DNA of 15,791 nucleotides from Alphaproteobacteria bacterium (lineage in GTDB: Bacteria; Pseudomonadota; Alphaproteobacteria; ATCC43930; CGMCC-115725), in the NCBI GenBank assembly GCA_030040495.1, contig JASHTP010000028.1, positions 1 through 15,791 of the forward strand. The letters are read 5' to 3'. Both the position numbers and the translations under genes were made by a program. Shown here piece by piece: positions 15,001-15,791 of this stretch (position 1 is the stretch's first letter; the number at the start of each line of letters is the position of its first letter). Below the pieces are notes generated by a model that saw only the letters and a list, made by a program, of their open reading frames with translations, was not told the origin of the DNA and searched no databases.

Positions 15001-15150
15001 TGGCTGACGCTCTACACGACGCCCGTCATCTACCTCTATCTCGAGCGCTTGTCGCGCTGGCTGGGACGCGCGCCGCACCGCTCCCGGCTGGCCGAAGCGC
15101 TCGGCGAGCCGGAGCCGGGCGTGGTCGCGAGCCGCCCCGGCGCGGAGTGA
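12004..15150 (+). CDS. RND efflux pump inner-membrane subunit, MdtC/MdtB-like (HAE-1 family)
   Basis: This is a proton-driven, trimeric drug-efflux permease. The 1048-residue length is normal, with two repeats of one helix, a large periplasmic loop and five more helices. The first helix region is FIHRPIATSLLMLGVLVFGLAAYGLLPVA in outline, followed by the IPNVDFPTITVTANYPGASP porter start. Proton-relay residues are intact: VVDDAIVMIENV carries D401/D402 and LIGIVKKNAIMMIDFALQAQR carries K924 in the later helix, equivalent to AcrB D407/D408 and K940. The wording of the second motif is MdtC-like. MdtB and MdtC usually form a tandem pair, but only one permease is present here, so it probably works as a homotrimer. 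No TolC-like channel gene is in the window. It starts with GTG overlapping the adaptor stop. Confidence 0.96.
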   Translation: MSVSAPFIHRPIATSLLMLGVLVFGLAAYGLLPVAAIPNVDFPTITVTANYPGASPQTMASAVATPLEQQFTAIPDLDQMTSLSGVGTTTITLQFDLTRNIDGAAEDVLTAINAASGLLPKDLPTPPTYRKVNPADFPVLIYAVHSDALPVYRLDDYANIALAERLSMVKGVGQVFIFGQKPYAARVQVNPTALAAHGIGLEDVRNAISAATVNQAKGEIEGPNRVVSLDTNDQLFDAAAYRNVIIAYRNGAPVLVKDVGDVINSVQNTRVGAWFDNHPAEGLAINKAPGANTIALVDRIQALMPELERSIPPSVHVDLVSDRSAVTRAAVRDVQFTMMLTIGLVIVVIFVFLRTLWATVIPSLAVPLSLLATFAVMYVGGFSLDNISLMGLTISVGFVVDDAIVMIENVVRYIEQGMRPFDAALKGAGQIGFTIISITFSLIAVFIPLFFMSGIIGRLFREFAITVSVAVMASAVISLTLTPVLCSLFLREQGLHPQGRFSRLAERGFDAMLGAYDRGLKFIFRHQFAALLSTVGLIVATGFLYVAIPKGFFPQQDTGFVFGEVDTRQDASFRSTAAITHEVVDIIQRDPDVAGVFALGGAYAYNPGENTARVFFQLKPFHERTATADQIVQRLRREVASVQGAQFFMQVPQNITVGGRLSRTQYQYTLTDTDVDELDHWAPLLEHDMMKLPELQDVASDQQSAASHVAITIDRTAASRLGVSASLIDQTLYDAFGQRQIATIYTDTNQYKVVLEVQPQFQDDPAALSQIYVAALNGAEVPLSAVAHYTSTVEPLTVSHQGVFPAVTLSFNLAPGAALGQAVDAIERLAARLGAPATLQGSFQGAAQAFQASLSSMPLLVAAAILVVYIVLGILYESYIHPITILSALPAAGVGALVMLMLLHYDLSVIAIVGIILLIGIVKKNAIMMIDFALQAQRLEGKSPREAVHEACLLRFRPIMMTTFAALFGSMPIAFGQGAGSELRQPLGVAIVGGLLVSQWLTLYTTPVIYLYLERLSRWLGRAPHRSRLAEALGEPEPGVVASRPGAE

Positions 15151-15197
15151 GCCGCCCCGGCATGGCGCGCCGCCTTCGTTTGGTCACAATGCGACCC

Positions 15198-15226
15198 TTG
15201 CGTCGCCGGCTCGGTCAACGACAATA
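15198..15226 (+). promoter_or_regulatory. Weak candidate promoter for the BON lipoprotein gene
   Basis: TTGCGT, 17 bases, then ACAATA lies in the 110-base gap between the pump gene and the next start, giving a leader of about 28 bases. The match is modest. It is included because this gap also separates two functionally unrelated genes and no terminator hairpin is obvious in it. Confidence 0.3.
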
Positions 15227-15260
15227 GGCGCGTCTTCCTCTTGCCAGGAGCAGCGCCGCC

Positions 15261-15791
15261 GTGCCCCACGCCCCTTCCCGTCCTCGCGCCCTTTTCCTCG
15301 CCGGCACGCTGCTGGCGGCCGCGCCGTCGCTCGGCGGCTGCATCCTCGCCGCGGCCGGCGCCGGCGCCGGCGGCAGCTACGCCGTCTTCGGCCAGGAGCT
15401 GTCGCCCGACCAGCAGGTGAAGGACGTGGCGACCCGCGCCGTCATCCAGAATTCCTGGGGCACCTACAATCAGGAGCTGGTCCACGATCTCGAGGTCACC
15501 GTCTATAACGGCCGCGTACTGCTCACCGGCCGCGTGCCGAAGGCGGAATGGCGCCAGGAGGCGGTGAAACTCGCCTGGAAGGCCGACGGCGTCAAAGAGG
15601 TCTATGACGAGATCGAGGTCGGGCCGGACACGCATTTCATGGACGAGGCGCGCGACACGGTCATCTCGACGCGGCTCAAGAACGACCTGCTGTTCGACAA
15701 GTACGTCAAGTCGATCAACTACGTCGTCACCACCGAGAACGGCGTCGTCTATATCATCGGCACCGCGCGCAGCCAGCAGGAGCTCAACCGC
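15261..15791 (+). CDS. BON-domain outer-membrane lipoprotein, DolP/YraP-like (3' end cut by window edge)
   Basis: 177 codons are visible and the frame is open to the right edge. A short signal peptide ends in the lipobox SLGGC (C27). A Gly/Ala linker follows, then two BON domains. The first (about 50-118) includes LEVTVYNGRVLLTGRV and ADGVKEVYDEIEVG. The second (about 130 onward) includes ISTRLKNDLLFDKYVKSINY and ENGVVYIIGTARSQQEL. E. coli DolP (YraP) is a dual-BON lipoprotein that supports outer-membrane integrity and binds anionic phospholipid at division sites. It is encoded near rsmI, lpoA and yraN, as here. The GTG start has AGGAG ten bases upstream; no ATG fits. Orthology to DolP is likely from domain layout and neighbourhood but is not proven. 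Confidence 0.87.
   Translation, partial: MPHAPSRPRALFLAGTLLAAAPSLGGCILAAAGAGAGGSYAVFGQELSPDQQVKDVATRAVIQNSWGTYNQELVHDLEVTVYNGRVLLTGRVPKAEWRQEAVKLAWKADGVKEVYDEIEVGPDTHFMDEARDTVISTRLKNDLLFDKYVKSINYVVTTENGVVYIIGTARSQQELNR

Noticed and set aside
11857..15078. A 1073-codon open frame antisense to the RND pump, and similar long antisense frames at 6-1892 and 2412-4331
   Set aside because: These are GC-rich shadow frames rich in Arg, Asp, Glu and Gly with no domain signal, lying opposite or across well-identified genes.
15129..15161. 13-base direct repeat GAGCCGCCCCGGC spanning the stop of the pump gene
   Set aside because: Two copies 20 bases apart in very GC-rich sequence; it is most simply chance or slippage and shows no sign of an attachment site.

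Overview
This window is GC-rich chromosomal DNA from an alphaproteobacterium. It carries the core neighbourhood grpE-hrcA, then divergently rph-rdgB-hemW, then an LppC-type lipoprotein gene divergent from rsmI-yraN. I cannot place it below class. Codon use is uniformly GC-rich, genes are packed with 4-base overlaps, and I see no rRNA, tRNA, CRISPR array, insertion sequence or prophage.

Left part (1-2928, minus strand): a sigma-54-dependent response regulator that closely resembles LuxO (cut by the left edge), then grpE and hrcA, driven by a clear housekeeping promoter. Plus strand from 3048: rph (RNase PH), rdgB (XTP/dITP pyrophosphatase) and hemW (radical-SAM haem chaperone). Between hemW and the next conserved block sits an apparently inserted pair: a small membrane histidine kinase and a hemerythrin-like gene. 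The hemerythrin gene is preceded by a sigma-54 promoter with exact GG-N10-GC spacing and, 87-130 bases upstream of the predicted transcription start, three copies of GCATTTTGC spaced 21 and 22 bases apart. A perfect 16-bp inverted repeat separates the convergent hemerythrin and LppC-like genes.

Right part: the LppC/LpoA-like lipoprotein (minus) and rsmI (plus) overlap at their 5' ends. rsmI is followed by yraN, an EEP-superfamily hydrolase, and a two-gene RND efflux system (periplasmic adaptor plus an MdtC-like inner-membrane pump). A BON-domain lipoprotein resembling DolP/YraP runs off the right edge. rsmI, lpoA, yraN and dolP are also neighbours in E. coli, so the EEP gene and efflux operon look like an insertion into an envelope cluster.

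The most interesting signal is the hemerythrin control region. The three repeated cores have the GCA-WWW-TGC centre of the LuxO operator (TTGCA-WWW-TGCAA), a LuxO-like activator is encoded in the same window, and the sites lie at enhancer distance from a sigma-54 promoter. This suggests, by inference, a LuxO-type regulator activating an oxygen- or iron-related hemerythrin gene.
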